A DNA stretch of 64,000 bases from Cyclina sinensis (lineage: Eukaryota; Mollusca; Bivalvia; Venerida; Veneridae): NCBI GenBank assembly GCA_012932295.1, contig JAAONU010000006.1, forward strand, positions 34,168,607-34,232,606, given 5' to 3'. A model generated the notes under the pieces. It was given only the letters and a program-made list of their open reading frames with translations. It searched no databases and was not told the origin of the DNA. The position numbers and the translations under genes are program-made. Shown in pieces: positions 58,901 to 62,093 of the stretch (its first letter is position 1; each line of letters starts with the position of its first letter).

Positions 58901-59866
58901 TTGCATTGATTTCTATCCGTACAAACATAAATTATACCAGTCTTTTCATTTACACATATTCATTTAGACAAAAAGTTTTATATTCATTGAGTAAAAAAGA
59001 ATACGGTATACACCTTTTATAATGGCCTAGCCTTTAATCAAATTTACAACTTTCATGCATGAAAACTGCATTGTCATTTTATATAGATCTCTAGAAATGA
59101 AGTAAGTATTTTGTTTCCTCTAATCTATATGATTTCTGAATACTCACTCAGCATTAATCTTGACTGCTGTGCATCTCAGTCATTATAAACACTCATATCA
59201 CTTTAATAGATTGGTTTCATCTGGTTTAGTTTCGACCTGTGTTATGCCTGTTTTAAGTTCTTCCAATTGGGAAGACATACAGTTTACATACATCTGTTGC
59301 TGTTGGTAAATACAATTTACTAGTATTATACCTTGCCGTCTTTATAATACTTTCAATAGAATGCCAAGCTAAGATTTGACGGTCTAAAGCTATCAACATT
59401 GAATAAGCAGTACGTCCGTATACAATACTCTGAATTCTAAGGAATTTAATAACAAAGAGCTAAATTGTGTTACCCGCTATGCATGTAGCTAAAAACAACA
59501 ACATAGGATGTCAGATAAGGCAGGGCTGTTAATTTGTACTCCATTGATGTCATTCCAAAGTTTTGCTGATCTATTGATAAAATATATTTATTTCAGATGG
59601 TAAATACAAACACCGACATACAGAATACAAACCGTACCACAAGTGAACGTTTAGCAACCACAAATGGTGTTGACAGTTCAGTTATATTTGGAACAATGAA
59701 CGGAGAAATTAGCGGAAGTGGCCGTGCCGAGAATCACGAATCACGCGATAATTCCGGAACAGAAAGTGCTACACATCATACATCACGTGATAACTCTAGA
59801 ACGGAAGATTGTACGATACAGAATATATATGACGAAATTCAAAACGAAAATGATACTCGTCTGTAG
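7327..59866 (+). CDS. Patched-domain (PTCHD3-like, RND/SSD) multi-pass membrane protein, 20 exons
   Basis: Coding exons with GT-AG borders: 7327-7348, 8130-8265, 8564-8810, 9206-9279, 9702-9818, 10093-10216, 19128-19225, 19509-19629, 46929-47052, 48200-48372, 49040-49288, 49841-50018, 50423-50572, 51613-51734, 52187-52342, 53979-54104, 57584-57728, 58137-58252, 58590-58733 and 59597-59866. All phases agree, giving 963 residues. TM1 lies near residues 60-80, followed by a large extracellular loop. TM2-6 (about 290-430) form a sterol-sensing-type block with GVDD at 357-360. TM7 starts the exon at 49841, then a second loop. TM8-12 carry GLSVD at 766-770. An 89-residue polar tail ends the protein. 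The family (Patched, Dispatched, PTCHD, NPC1) comprises RND-type lipid or sterol transporters; PTCHD3-like is my closest guess. The ATG has a good context (caccATGa). Exon 1 is the least certain because it encodes only seven residues. Confidence 0.88.
10217..10440 (+). repeat. Diverged leading units of the intron 6 minisatellite
   Basis: Immediately after the exon 6 donor, degenerate copies of GATTGGTTCATTCAGTCA and 'agtatcaag' are visible near 10335, 10367 and 10416. They merge into the regular 60-bp array. Confidence 0.6.
12121..13828 (+). repeat. Higher-order repeat copy 1 (1708 bp)
   Basis: A run of variant 60-bp units recurs with an offset of 1708 bp: the rare unit 'aacgttttacggtttaca' at 12133 recurs at 13841. 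Marker units (clipped 'ccattcgtcag', 'catttcggtcag', 'cctattgaatgatcc') follow in the same order in both copies. Confidence 0.85.
13829..15600 (+). repeat. Higher-order repeat copy 2, with one extra unit
   Basis: Nearly identical to 12121-13828. After an added unit of about 62 bp near 14461-14522, carrying a second 'gttgcatacctattgaatga', the offset rises from 1708 to about 1770 bp. Confidence 0.85.
15661..17160 (+). repeat. Higher-order repeat copy 3, diverged
   Basis: The same ordered landmark units appear with more substitutions: 'gacgtttcacggtttac' at 15673, 'tctagggaatgacg' at 15732, 'catttcggtcag' at 15970, 'atttgtccattctgtcag' at 16383 and 'atttatgcattctgtcag' at 16443. Confidence 0.6.
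17160..18150 (+). repeat. 62-63-bp minisatellite subfamily closest to the exon 6 junction
   Basis: About 16 units with CATTGATTGGTTCATTCAGT, 'cactatcgaggtaaaaa' and 'acgtttactttgcctggcg'. Over GATTGGTTCATTCAGTC(A)..TATCGAGGTAAAA this subfamily differs from the exon 6/intron 6 junction by one mismatch and one gap. The open frames at 17416-17727 and 17730-18272 come from the 63-bp period and are not genes. Confidence 0.93.
18330..18920 (+). repeat. Highly diverged tail of the minisatellite
   Basis: Irregular copies of 'actgatttgttcattcagt', 'agtactgaggtaagagg' and 'ccacgtgac' at 40-60 bp spacing. The GAGGTAAGAG core is still recognisable as an exon 6 donor relative. Confidence 0.7.
19128..19629 (+). 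other. PTCHD-like exons 7 and 8 (end of first loop, TM2)
   Basis: Exon 7 is 19128-19225. Exon 8, 19509-19629, encodes the hydrophobic run IILIVYGFPFVLLYIILALG, the first helix of the sterol-sensing-type block. Exon 8 ends in phase 0 before GTTAGT. The next coding exon is 27.3 kb away because of the Polinton and other repeats. Confidence 0.85.
19630..20480. other. Intron 8, left part: nothing recognised
   Basis: AT-rich sequence without a convincing exon, repeat boundary or RNA gene. Confidence 0.6.
20481..22362 (+). repeat. Interspersed repeat A, copy 2
   Basis: Opens ACAAGAGGGCCATGATGACC with GCTCACCTGAG and closes GTGCTCAGGTGAGCTA. The first half has tandem units with 'gaaggctctgggt' and 'cactctacaggtccc'. 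The second half shares the 'ccccaggg' and 'tggtagaggtccact' units with the copy at 1661-2797. No ORF of note. Confidence 0.75.
22866..22871 (+). repeat. Left 6-bp target site duplication of the Polinton
   Basis: GGCGGC directly precedes the terminal AGTAGTATGG. The identical GGCGGC follows the right end at 44693-44698. Confidence 0.93.
22872..23284 (+). repeat. Left terminal inverted repeat (413 bp)
   Basis: I see no difference between this and the reverse complement of 44280-44692. It contains a TATATAAG box (23003-23010), several AGATAA/TTATCA words and the first 26 bases of ORF1 (ATG at 23259), so the terminal repeat supplies a promoter and start codon. Confidence 0.95.
23003..23010 (+). 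promoter_or_regulatory. Candidate TATA box in the left terminal repeat
   Basis: TATATAAG, about 250 bp upstream of the ORF1 ATG and duplicated in the right terminal repeat facing inward. AGATAA-type words cluster around it. Function is inferred from the motif only. Confidence 0.4.
23259..23684 (+). CDS. Polinton ORF1, small Cys/His-containing protein (141 aa)
   Basis: A single open frame whose first nine codons lie inside the left terminal repeat. It is helical in appearance and has a compact metal-binding-like module near residues 43-58: C-x2-C-x3-C, then SQRDHSC. I have a weak memory of short Polinton-linked proteins with a C..C...SQ..H.C pattern, but assign no function. More Cys residues are scattered toward the C terminus. 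The stop TGA at 23682-23684 coincides with the point where sequence shared with the right end resumes, so the whole body of this gene is what the right end lacks. The next gene (ATPase) starts 88 bp downstream on the same strand. Confidence 0.7.
   Translation: MEDKGAFSELRRQQLMCIFEFSLQIHYARSIMRKLETVVNQMCIGCQYDCLSQRDHSCVMLDTESKLDIYFWKVVDILDEYSILENWYNAQTCTRFERAVLDLCAIKFKCRDYRETVMKTESWRRSVLRIAKTMLRLQVCS
23773..24620 (+). CDS. ATP: FtsK/HerA-type DNA-packaging ATPase of the Polinton (239 aa, 2 exons)
   Basis: Exons 23773-23877 and 24006-24620 join across a 128-bp GTAAGT...TTTACAG intron in phase 0. The junction completes the P-loop: LLL joins VGQSNSGKTS, so Walker A is residues 37-44 (GQSNSGKT). 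Walker B is LILIVDDLYH at 108-117. Family knowledge: this small genome-packaging ATPase pumps DNA into the procapsid and is one of the core Polinton genes, usually 200-250 residues. Reading exon 2 alone from the ATG at 23982 would lose the native N terminus, although the P-loop glycine would survive. The intron holds a TGTA microsatellite (about 23898-23933). The next gene starts about 60 bp downstream on the same strand. Confidence 0.9.
24682..25296 (+). CDS. Small putative virion/core protein with acidic and Thr-rich tail (204 aa)
   Basis: I start it at the ATG at 24682; the frame is open a few codons earlier, but only from a GTG. Residues 1-100 are helical: an AxPxQRKQLL segment, SEISLNLLQGNVNV, then a basic stretch KHKCMLRRLALKS. 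This layout (L..E...N.L.GN followed by KHK..LR.LA) is one I recall from short Polinton-encoded proteins adjacent to virion genes, sometimes compared with adenovirus core protein X. That recollection is unverified. Residues about 105-125 are strongly acidic (DSESDTDSDLSGTDNEDDE), and a Thr/Ala/Ser low-complexity region follows near 165-190. It ends 13 bp before the next start codon, as expected for a compact same-strand cluster. Confidence 0.6.
   Translation: MDRIARQIDFLRYLTAAPPGQRKQLLRSVSREQIQVLSEISLNLLQGNVNVNEQDFLILSKHKCMLRRLALKSVDNNTKRDLMYKDANGIRALVIAFLKQFDSESDTDSDLSGTDNEDDESSTENVYFARKNADGDRKRFSKTYSNSGSTFPTTDSKAAGATGVPSPHQPAATTTTSTTTTASTTGVSKPTVSDRSPSYESICD
25310..25765 (+). CDS. Small basic putative virion protein (151 aa)
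   Basis: The ATG at 25310 lies 13 bp after the previous stop. Near residues 45-120 the protein reads MILRSLPKNIRKRAISLLAY, then a WD-like turn with 'RVYGKKM', a helix, and PKDYNYFSVAMEQMNVPSRM before a Lys/Arg-rich tail. I recall a recurring family of Polinton-linked proteins with the order 'LPK..+.+A..LL..L', 'G..I.GS...DL', 'P.G...F...L...NVP', and this fits it. The function of that family is unknown to me. The same frame is open upstream to 24983 through a CAA (poly-Gln) run overlapping the previous gene in another frame, so a longer product is possible but less likely. A polyadenylation signal follows at 25873. Confidence 0.6.
   Translation: MTEKRPELKHLFDTVGIDVDNIQGTVSRKKLAKKKQSVLEDLSEMILRSLPKNIRKRAISLLAYLLKFGKEAFQIERSGTLRVYGKKMDSVIVDYLYSALTNKGVQHQPKDYNYFSVAMEQMNVPSRMLKKSKISQAPKRNTESKRRWLPY
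25873..25878 (+). terminator. Polyadenylation signal AATAAA for the left plus-strand cluster
   Basis: AATAAA about 110 nt after the last stop codon of the plus-strand ATPase and virion-protein cluster. Confidence 0.5.
25879..26601. other. Convergent intergenic region of the Polinton
   Basis: Separates the plus-strand cluster from the 3' end of the polymerase. A minus-strand AATAAA (plus-strand TTTATT at 26518-26523) lies about 80 nt beyond the polymerase stop and is its likely polyadenylation signal. It also contains a TA-rich simple repeat near 26260-26300. No gene is supported. Confidence 0.6.
26602..32894 (-). CDS. POLB: Zinc-finger/protein-primed family B DNA polymerase of the Polinton (1387 aa, 6 exons)
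   Basis: Minus-strand exons in order: 32894-32125, 31351-31280, 30746-28840, 28522-28232, 27995-27657 and 27386-26602. All splice sites are GT-AG and phases match. Residues 46-150 hold four C2H2/C2HC fingers; a Ser-rich linker follows. The polymerase part starts near 245, with the junction DTYLK-RWRNVRWYLVAKC crossing exons 1-2. Later come SGWVLEEVLAFE (323-334), a Cys/His knot (503-523), an exonuclease region (from about 555), an endonuclease VII-like Cys/His insert with DHDH at 671-674, palm motif A DFNGLY at 953-958 and motif C GDTDSL in the last exon. Family role: protein-primed replication of the element. Odd: the first exonuclease motif reads ARFE instead of the usual ADFE. The long 611-codon frame alone (ATG at 30643) is not the full gene. 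Confidence 0.9.
27438..27592. repeat. Microsatellites (ATT)n and (TC)n in polymerase intron 5
   Basis: ATT trinucleotide run at 27438-27471 and TC dinucleotide run at about 27534-27592, inside the 270-bp intron 27387-27656. Confidence 0.9.
30801..30903. repeat. (CA)n microsatellite in polymerase intron 2
   Basis: Imperfect then perfect CA run. It lies in the intron between polymerase exons 2 and 3 (30747-31279). Confidence 0.9.
31455..32095. repeat. Two tandem copies of a ~320-bp segment in polymerase intron 1
   Basis: 'acattcataaacccactgag' occurs at 31457 and 31781 (offset 324), with near-identical sequence through an (ATA/TAA)n run to 'tcgtctct' near 31755 and 32093. Copies differ mainly in trinucleotide number. 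Poly-Ile minus-strand ORFs here are artefacts of the repeat. Confidence 0.9.
32895..33708. other. Divergent intergenic region (polymerase / acidic F-box gene)
   Basis: Lies between two divergently transcribed Polinton genes, so it probably contains both promoters. A CTATATATG TATA-like box is at about 33605-33613, roughly 100 bp before the ATG at 33709. An (ATA)n patch lies near 33436-33450. No further gene is supported. Confidence 0.5.
33709..35456 (+). CDS. Acidic protein with SUMO-interaction-like motif (161 aa, 2 exons)
   Basis: Exons 33709-33758 and 35021-35456 join across a 1262-bp GTAAGT...CTTCAG intron (LDDHNDL-RIDVVDGRV). The N-terminal 60 residues are compact and mixed. Then an Ala run (68-74, encoded by a GCG repeat), a basic nuclear-localisation-like PRRRRARR (86-93), a Ser/Asp/Glu-rich stretch, and FIDLTSDSNEE (139-149). 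The last closely matches a canonical SUMO-interaction motif: hydrophobic-D-L-T followed by acidic/Ser residues. The frame stops at TGA (35454-35456) but continues open for 76 codons that encode an F-box (separate entry). I do not recognise the N-terminal domain. The inferred location is the nucleus. Polyadenylation signals lie at 35760 and 35780. Confidence 0.75.
35457..35687 (+). CDS. F-box domain in frame after a UGA stop (76 codons)
   Basis: Directly after TGA, the same frame as the acidic protein reads LPDTVLLKVAGYLSLSDL, then C-H-R-V and ...AVFWMQKI, a good F-box pattern (LP...L..I..YLs..DL......C.......FW...I). Family role: F-boxes bind Skp1 and recruit substrates to SCF ubiquitin ligases. No ATG lies close upstream of the F-box start (35457), so expression would need UGA read-through (context UGA CUG), or the stop is a recent mutation splitting a former fusion protein. A start inside the segment (e.g. at the Met in FWMQKI) would miss the F-box. Confidence 0.65.
   Translation: MPDTVLLKVAGYLSLSDLANFKRTCHRVNTVTDSAVFWMQKIKSEVCGDFTVDKVHVAKSVYRLLKDCFVDGHFSL
35760..35785 (+). terminator. Two polyadenylation signals AATAAA
   Basis: AATAAA at 35760-35765 and 35780-35785, 70-100 nt after the end of the F-box frame. Both halves of the acidic/F-box unit therefore probably share one transcript. Confidence 0.55.
35786..36294. repeat. Intergenic, with a duplicated AAAC/CTAA-rich segment
   Basis: Nothing coding is seen. 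Between about 36080 and 36250 an 85-90 bp segment ('gagtaattttaatgaaaaca' through 'acttactaactaaccaacga') occurs twice in tandem, with internal AAAC and CTAA simple repeats. Confidence 0.7.
36295..36504 (-). other. Open frame continuing after the receptor stop (69 codons, Arg-rich)
   Basis: After the TGA (36505-36507, context UGA CUC) the same frame stays open for 69 codons. It encodes a hydrophobic stretch (DICWLAVVVWLLAK) followed by a very Arg-rich segment. It may be 3' UTR open by chance, since the region is GC-rich. A splice-acceptor-like TTTTTTACAG sits just inside it, so an alternative C terminus by splicing is also conceivable. Confidence 0.25.
36505..38656 (-). CDS. Type I membrane protein with ITIM-like tail (188 aa, 3 exons)
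   Basis: Minus-strand exons 38656-38390, 37908-37803 and 36698-36505, all GT-AG and in phase. Residues 1-17 (MLRTLLCLVFFLSLVQS) are a clear signal peptide. The ectodomain to about residue 89 has a regular Cys pattern (C18, then C..C around YGDGVDCRRCPF) of unrecognised fold. Residues 90-124 are a Thr-rich, probably glycosylated stalk. The membrane helix is at about 135-156 (LLGTLGLAVLLLTVLLVLTC). The short tail is basic (RFRQRR), has a Cys pair and ends VVIYPTLQL. VIYPTL fits the ITIM consensus [SIVL]xYxx[ILV] and equally the YxxPhi sorting signal. The architecture resembles a paired-type immune or adhesion receptor, or a viral surface glycoprotein. No Polinton core function is known to me for it. 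A tRNA-derived SINE-like sequence lies in intron 2. Confidence 0.75.
37021..37100 (-). mobile_element. tRNA-derived SINE head in receptor intron 2
   Basis: On the minus strand TGGCTCAGTGGTTA matches a Pol III box A and GGTTCGAGTCC matches box B, about 45 bp apart. The flanks do not pair as an acceptor stem, so this is a SINE or tRNA relic and not a functional tRNA. Confidence 0.5.
38657..39515. other. Polinton intergenic region, no gene recognised
   Basis: Between the membrane-protein gene and the capsid gene. AT-rich; contains a CATA microsatellite at about 39362-39392. A minus-strand polyadenylation signal (plus TTTATT at 39327-39332) lies about 185 nt beyond the capsid stop codon. Confidence 0.6.
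39516..41351 (-). CDS. MCP: Major capsid protein, double-jelly-roll/hexon-like (450 aa, 2 exons)
   Basis: Minus-strand exons 41351-40868 and 40384-39516, joined across a 483-bp intron (NHNC-GNYALFQRY). Family landmarks seen in order: ALDLFKLYPNQVAIQ (about 16-30), FFHSMFKKIDVYMN (about 95-108), DLYPYKSYFNKLF (about 117-129), LDRFLINGIHLRL, then LVAHSKLLKTVTAKYPYIRS in the second half, and an LRLNPFNMENFDL segment. These correspond to the conserved capsid blocks of Polinton/adintovirus MCPs. Role: the hexon-like building block of an icosahedral particle. The upstream minor-protein gene ends 10 bp before its start on the same strand. The intron contains a LINE 3' fragment. Either exon read alone gives a truncated product. 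Confidence 0.92.
40555..40862 (-). mobile_element. 5'-truncated non-LTR retrotransposon (LINE) 3' end in the MCP intron
   Basis: On the minus strand a frame reads CNFCPDNETHFLLNCSKYID, the C..C....E..HFLL.C..Y pattern found at the C terminus of CR1/Jockey-like reverse transcriptase ORFs. A frame change and stop codons follow, ending in a tail of GATAAG/TAAAATTTTC repeats near 40545-40575. It occupies most of the 483-bp capsid-gene intron. Confidence 0.6.
41362..41769 (-). CDS. Basic minor virion protein (135 aa)
   Basis: The first ATG in frame is at 41769; the frame extends eight codons upstream only from a TTG. Residues near 12-25 read LYIPDFKAWEKYYESR. The rest is rich in Lys/Arg/Glu (KRAKPSKRAIE, KKASTHRAQKGKARDSKK) and ends in TLNDIFSASR. 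In other Polintons a short basic protein ending in a K/R-rich 'DIF' tail commonly lies just upstream of the capsid gene; I recall this only in general terms. A role as core or cement protein is inferred from position and charge. It lies between the penton-like gene and the MCP in a same-strand run. Confidence 0.55.
   Translation of the reverse strand: MDRTANKVSQLYIPDFKAWEKYYESRVPSSRTVNSNREPVNRKRPAAEVKLQFVSPVEETVGQAESEINTEEKRAKPSKRAIETLPRQPKVQDIVKASADSLHKKASTHRAQKGKARDSKKFSYRTLNDIFSASR
41906..42370 (-). CDS. mCP: Penton-like minor capsid protein (154 aa)
   Basis: I start at the ATG at 42370 (MNQVHVDMCSADCIDFYP); the frame is open 14 codons earlier but without a better start. The sequence is beta-rich with landmarks of Polinton penton homologues: IDFYPTNCGSDFRIVL (FYPxN...F.. 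L), SELWCVALVGLTVESP, ELYLCSNVVDYSVVGGKKVH, LLRKL, then KRVNSQEIKHISIYVTGRKG and a closing VQVALHFKL. Family role: a single-jelly-roll protein forming the vertices of the icosahedral capsid, about 150 residues in compact elements. It lies between the integrase and the basic virion protein, all on the minus strand. Confidence 0.8.
   Translation of the reverse strand: MNQVHVDMCSADCIDFYPTNCGSDFRIVLDESLVFGSELWCVALVGLTVESPRGGSELCGRELYLCSNVVDYSVVGGKKVHLLRKLCLGKGVRTARGGSMFSIDTVENACFYKRVNSQEIKHISIYVTGRKGERVEVLNECTVQVALHFKLRSG
42510..43655 (-). CDS. INT: RVE-type DDE integrase with C-terminal chromodomain (381 aa)
   Basis: A single exon. Catalytic core: QYDIDLCDM (D86/D88, position of the first Asp), TRYLLVALDVFSRFSFVRPL, then CRSDKGAEF (D151) and QPVERLNQTLK (E185), giving D,D(33)E spacing. 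The C terminus (about 336-375) has a chromodomain: WEIEKILRTRKIG, then VRYRGLGPKFDRWIS. Role: retroviral-type integrase that inserts the linear element and makes the 6-bp target duplication; the chromodomain may bias insertion through histone-mark binding (family inference). Its first codons overlap the last 14 bp of the upstream two-TM gene, so the two are probably co-transcribed from the right-end promoter. Confidence 0.95.
   Translation of the reverse strand: MGISNSESDSKVEYMRQIYTDPSHPASFGGPERLVREANREGKFRISRREAKAFLESQDTYSVNRPVHRRFKRNRIVVSGLRQQYDIDLCDMSKLRRYRGNRGTRYLLVALDVFSRFSFVRPLKNKSGPAVAAALNDIFNEGHKPARCRSDKGAEFKSKAVQDLLRRLGVKHYFTTSDLKCQPVERLNQTLKSAIYKWCYENKSFAYVTVLDEIVESYNNRVHSALFGLSPSEVNESNQVKLWNLMYTVSSKKTTGESQRVRLFKYKVGDLVRTSLAKKTFERSFAKKFTENIYKIRGRVYRENVPVYFLMDLEEEPIKAAFYEPELQRVQKDLSDMSRWEIEKILRTRKIGRNHEVLVRYRGLGPKFDRWISKSSADKTA
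43642..44013 (-). CDS. Small two-transmembrane protein next to the integrase (123 aa)
   Basis: The first 55 residues are polar and Ser/Asp/Glu-rich (WDSCDDDEKVS, QGGSYSDKRNESSS). Then come TM1 (about 61-82, TFIAQIIAVYSIIIVSAINL), a short SGTNQELW loop and TM2 (about 90-104, LWIALLTSAFGYVMPSPGL), ending with a basic tail. I recall short Polinton/adintovirus ORFs with the same 'INLS..SG..ELW..LL.S..GY..P.P' hairpin; their function is unknown. A membrane-permeabilising or assembly role is only a guess. The 3' end overlaps the integrase start by 14 bp. The region 5' of it carries a diverged copy of the terminal repeat, which could serve as its promoter. Confidence 0.7.
   Translation of the reverse strand: MSSEEKNSRSKISSAWDSCDDDEKVSVQEDIESQGGSYSDKRNESSSFEVCGERLPKNRVTFIAQIIAVYSIIIVSAINLSINSGTNQELWIALLTSAFGYVMPSPGLKYRKPKQLLTRDGDQ
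44071..44222 (-). repeat. Internal diverged partial copy of the terminal inverted repeat
   Basis: Read on the minus strand, this matches about 23007-23170 of the left terminal repeat, including GAGATGACGTTTATCAATAA, 'agtcttttgattaataaatt' and 'ttgaatgactcagtttaaag'. It has scattered substitutions and lacks one trinucleotide stretch. It lies directly inside the right terminal repeat. Confidence 0.85.
44240..44279 (-). repeat. Right-end copy of the post-ORF1 sequence
   Basis: The minus strand reads GAGATGTGTGTGTCAGCGC and 'atgcgcgtgcacaatga'. This corresponds to 23685-23722 just after ORF1, with two bases missing and otherwise nearly identical. It abuts the right terminal repeat where ORF1 would be expected. 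Confidence 0.9.
44280..44692 (-). repeat. Right terminal inverted repeat (413 bp)
   Basis: Reverse complement of 22872-23284 with no mismatch that I can see. It ends CCATACTACT. It keeps the ORF1 start codon, but after nine codons the frame runs into the post-ORF1 sequence and then the internal terminal-repeat copy. Confidence 0.95.
44693..44698 (+). repeat. Right 6-bp target site duplication of the Polinton
   Basis: GGCGGC, identical to 22866-22871. Confidence 0.93.
45316..46135 (+). repeat. Two tandem copies of a ~396-bp dispersed repeat
   Basis: 'tttttgtgtcg', 'tagggatcacttct', 'cgtccgtc' and 'cacaaaacttgtccggacta' recur at 45316-45710 and 45712-46135. A (CCGT/CTGT)n patch lies at 45798-45835. 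No real ORF. Confidence 0.8.
46136..46928. other. Intron 8, right end: nothing recognised
   Basis: AT-rich; leads into the acceptor CTTCTCAAG of exon 9. Confidence 0.55.
47374..47602. mobile_element. Hairpin (foldback) MITE-like element in intron 9
   Basis: Arms of about 97 bp (47374-47471 and 47506-47602) are inverted copies sharing GATTGGCTGGTGTGCTTTGT, 'tataatgtaaaattcta' and 'gaaaacgggtgaa'. They are separated by a loop of about 34 bp. No ORF. Confidence 0.8.
50691..51417. repeat. Dispersed repeat TATACGCCCGTT...ACGGGCGTATTATG (intron 13)
   Basis: The ends are short inverted repeats (ATACGCCCGT and ACGGGCGTAT), followed by GTGACAACGGCACCCTTGTTT. Inside are repeats of 'tatgaatgga', 'gcatgcaagg', 'ggaggcggagtgtcg'-type wording about 150-180 bp apart. 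Non-coding. Confidence 0.7.
52343..53978. other. Intron 15: nothing recognised
   Basis: AT-rich 1.6-kb intron. Short plus-strand ORFs such as 52830-53045 and 53755-54024 have no recognisable features. Confidence 0.55.
54434..54442 (+). repeat. Left 9-bp target duplication of the foldback element
   Basis: TGTTCTGAT, repeated exactly at 56670-56678. Confidence 0.85.
54443..56669. mobile_element. 2.2-kb foldback transposon with long repeat-built inverted arms (intron 16)
   Basis: Termini ATGTGCGTGAAGTTAG and CTAACTTCACGCACAT are perfect inverted repeats, flanked by the 9-bp duplication TGTTCTGAT. The left arm (to about 55430) is a tandem series of 'aactggcaactggcagccag' and 'atgccaattcg' units 70-130 bp apart. 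The right arm (from about 55440) holds the same units in inverse orientation. No transposase frame. Foldback structure with 9-bp duplications suggests the Mutator-like superfamily, by analogy only. Confidence 0.88.
56670..56678 (+). repeat. Right 9-bp target duplication of the foldback element
   Basis: TGTTCTGAT, identical to 54434-54442. Confidence 0.85.
56796..57210. repeat. Probable dispersed repeat ('tatgtccccgaaggtagtca')
   Basis: Two partial tandem units with 'cagctcctccta', 'caccaaattt' and 'atcattatcaagtg' wording about 150-170 bp apart. It resembles the other dispersed repeats in style. Boundaries are uncertain. Confidence 0.45.
58734..59596. other. Intron 19: nothing recognised
   Basis: AT-rich, no exon or repeat boundary seen. 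Confidence 0.55.
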
Positions 59867-60839
59867 AAAGTTTCTCGCCTGTGTAGTCGGAAGTTATTGT
59901 AACCATTTATTGTTTGACCTGTTTTCATTTATTTTTAGTACCAAACGCTTCTTTTCATTCTTATAAAAAGATACATTTGAGAGTTTTGGATTGCATCGAA
60001 TGCTGTTTAGATTTTTTTAAATCAGTATTTTCTTAGACGAGTGTCCTGCTTAACACTGAAAGGGTATCTATTGTATGAAGTAAAAAATCGTTTATAAATT
60101 CCTATCAAGAGACATAACTTAGAAGTAACACATGATATACATTGTACTGTATATTTGTTCTTATTGGCTCATTCTTAGTGAAATGGGAAAAAGTAGACAA
60201 CGAAAAGAAAAACATGTGATAAAAAATGTCTTCTAAAGGCATATAGACAGTAAAAAAGTGTTCACTGATATTAAATGGCTATCCACTCCAAAAATTGTAT
60301 AACAACTCTCATGTAAAGACTAGTATTCATGCCTTCAGTTTACCATATATACTTTAATTCCTTGACTGACATCTTGACTTCTGGGCATGCTTCTTTTAAT
60401 ATTTTTCAACTGCGTATGAAGTGGTAAAACTGTAAATTTTAGGGCTTGCCTCTTTATCTTTTATCAAAGCTTTCACCGGGTTTCTTAATGAAAGTAATCG
60501 ATTAGAGATTTAGCAATCTTCGTCTTGTTAAAATGTTCAGATTATTTTAAGTTGTTTTGATCTTTGAATATATATTATTTTATTTCCTGTATATATTTGT
60601 TATTTCTTGTTTTTAAATTTTTATGCCTTGGCTGTCGAGGACAAATACTGTGTTCAGACCCCAGTCCATTTTGAACCTCACCTACCTTTGATTGGGGGCG
60701 GAACACGGAAGGTATTTCGTTTAATTATCTAAATTTCTTGCACTGAGGTTTTTGAGGTTTTATAAATCTCGAATGCAATTAAACTAATCGTCATGTTAAA
60801 GTTGCTAATGTTTTTGCTGTAATATTTTCGAAAAATAAA
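59867..60839 (+). other. Probable 3' UTR of the Patched-domain gene
   Basis: Follows the TAG of exon 20. The first good AATAAA on the plus strand downstream is at 60834-60839, giving a 3' UTR of about 1 kb if used. Confidence 0.4.
60834..60839 (+). terminator. Candidate polyadenylation signal of the Patched-domain gene
   Basis: AATAAA about 970 nt after the stop codon. Another AATAAA is near 61098. Confidence 0.4.
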
Positions 60840-61309
60840 CGCATTTGAAATGTTTGAGGCATGGTGTGCTTAAAGACCGTATCTTCATAGATGGTATATT
60901 GCACCTAGGATGACCGTGTACTTTAGTCGGACAGATTGATGACCTAAATATTGAAATAACATACTATTTCTCGCAAGTACCAGGACAGTCACTTCTAAAG
61001 ACTTTTCAGGAGAGAGATCACACAAGTTGTTACAACTTTCTTCTCAATCCTATATATATTCATGTAACATCGAATGTGTATATTGTGAATTATGAAAATA
61101 AAATATTGTTTAAACTTAAGAGTTTCTTCTGTCAGATTTATTGGCATACCAGCAAAGCAAAAAAATATACCTTTGTATGTCTGCATAGCATGAAATATAG
61201 CAAAGACGTCTTGTACAAGTTTAAAATACCAACATTTACAGAAATATTTCTTTTTAAACTGAGTACAATTATGAATGTGACCATGTTTTGAAATCTGTTT
61301 TAGAAGTTA

Positions 61310-61500
61310 TATTTTTATAAGAAGTGTAAAAGGTGGGGGGGGGGGGGGTAATATTCTAGTCCCGAAGATTTGCCGTTTTCGTTGACCTTCCAGAAAATTG
61401 AAATCAGATATAAGTTACATTTTATAAGTAGTGTAAAAGGGAGCAGGGGTGGGAGTAAATCTTCGGGTCCCAAAGATTTGCCCTATAGGGAATAGCACAT
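61310..61500. repeat. Tandem duplication with poly-G run
   Basis: 'ttataagaagtgtaaaagg' plus a G run and 'cccgaagatttgcc' (61315-61375) recur as 'ttataagtagtgtaaaagg' and 'cccaaagatttgcc' (61421-61483). Confidence 0.65.
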
Positions 61501-61670
61501 GCGTAAAAAGAGAGATATACGTAACAAGACGTCTGTCGCAATAGTTGGGTATAATCTTAATCGATTGGCACTAAGACTCCTGGAAGTCTGCTGTAATGCT
61601 AGAGATTGTGGACAATACTTATGTGGCGGATATTCCTGAATCCATTTTCATTCGACTTAAAAATCAATAA

Positions 61671-62093
61671 ATGAAAAAGCAGACTTATGGTGTCAGTGAT
61701 CTTTTCTTGGGAGATAAGAATAAAGCTGCTCACGGGATAGACTATCAAAGTGTGTTTACTTTTCAGTGGATGTTTAGGAACACGGGCAAGTTTATTCTTT
61801 TGAGTCAACACAAAGTCCAAGTGAAACGTTATTATCGCGATATATCCAACTTTTTAAAGTATAATATGGATTTGGCTCTACTTCAGTTGCCTCCGAACAA
61901 CATTTGTTATGACCATAAATCATGTCTGAATAAATATGTGCCTTTTCGAGACACTGTTTCAATACGATATTTACAAAACCACACATTCATGACACACTGT
62001 ATCTTTTTGCAAATGAAAGCTTTAACTGAGTATCGAATATCCAATCAATTACTTTACTATTCTAAACACATGCTCGCCAGTGCTCCAATGTAA
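61671..62093 (+). CDS. Unrecognised 140-codon ORF, doubtful
   Basis: ATG-initiated frame of 140 codons in AT-rich DNA downstream of the Patched-domain gene. It has mixed composition, no signal peptide, no membrane helix and no motif I recognise. Nothing in the context (no neighbouring exon, no repeat coding domain) supports it. It could be a chance ORF or a worn fragment of a mobile element. Confidence 0.15.
   Translation: MKKQTYGVSDLFLGDKNKAAHGIDYQSVFTFQWMFRNTGKFILLSQHKVQVKRYYRDISNFLKYNMDLALLQLPPNNICYDHKSCLNKYVPFRDTVSIRYLQNHTFMTHCIFLQMKALTEYRISNQLLYYSKHMLASAPM

Larger units (their letters stand above)
46929..59866 (+). other. PTCHD-like exons 9-20 (sterol-sensing-type block, second loop, second TM block, tail)
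   Basis: Exons 9-11 carry TM3-6 with AVGVDDAFVIIT. Exons 12-15 form the second extracellular loop. At 50403 an alternative upstream acceptor would give an in-frame TGA, so the acceptor TTTTACAG at 50422 is used. Exon 16 holds two hydrophobic runs and exon 17 has SIGLSVDFSAHIGY. Exons 18-19 give the last two helices, with FGLFHGLCFLPVVLSLIG. Exon 20 is a polar, Ser/Thr/Asn-rich cytoplasmic tail ending TAG. Confidence 0.87.
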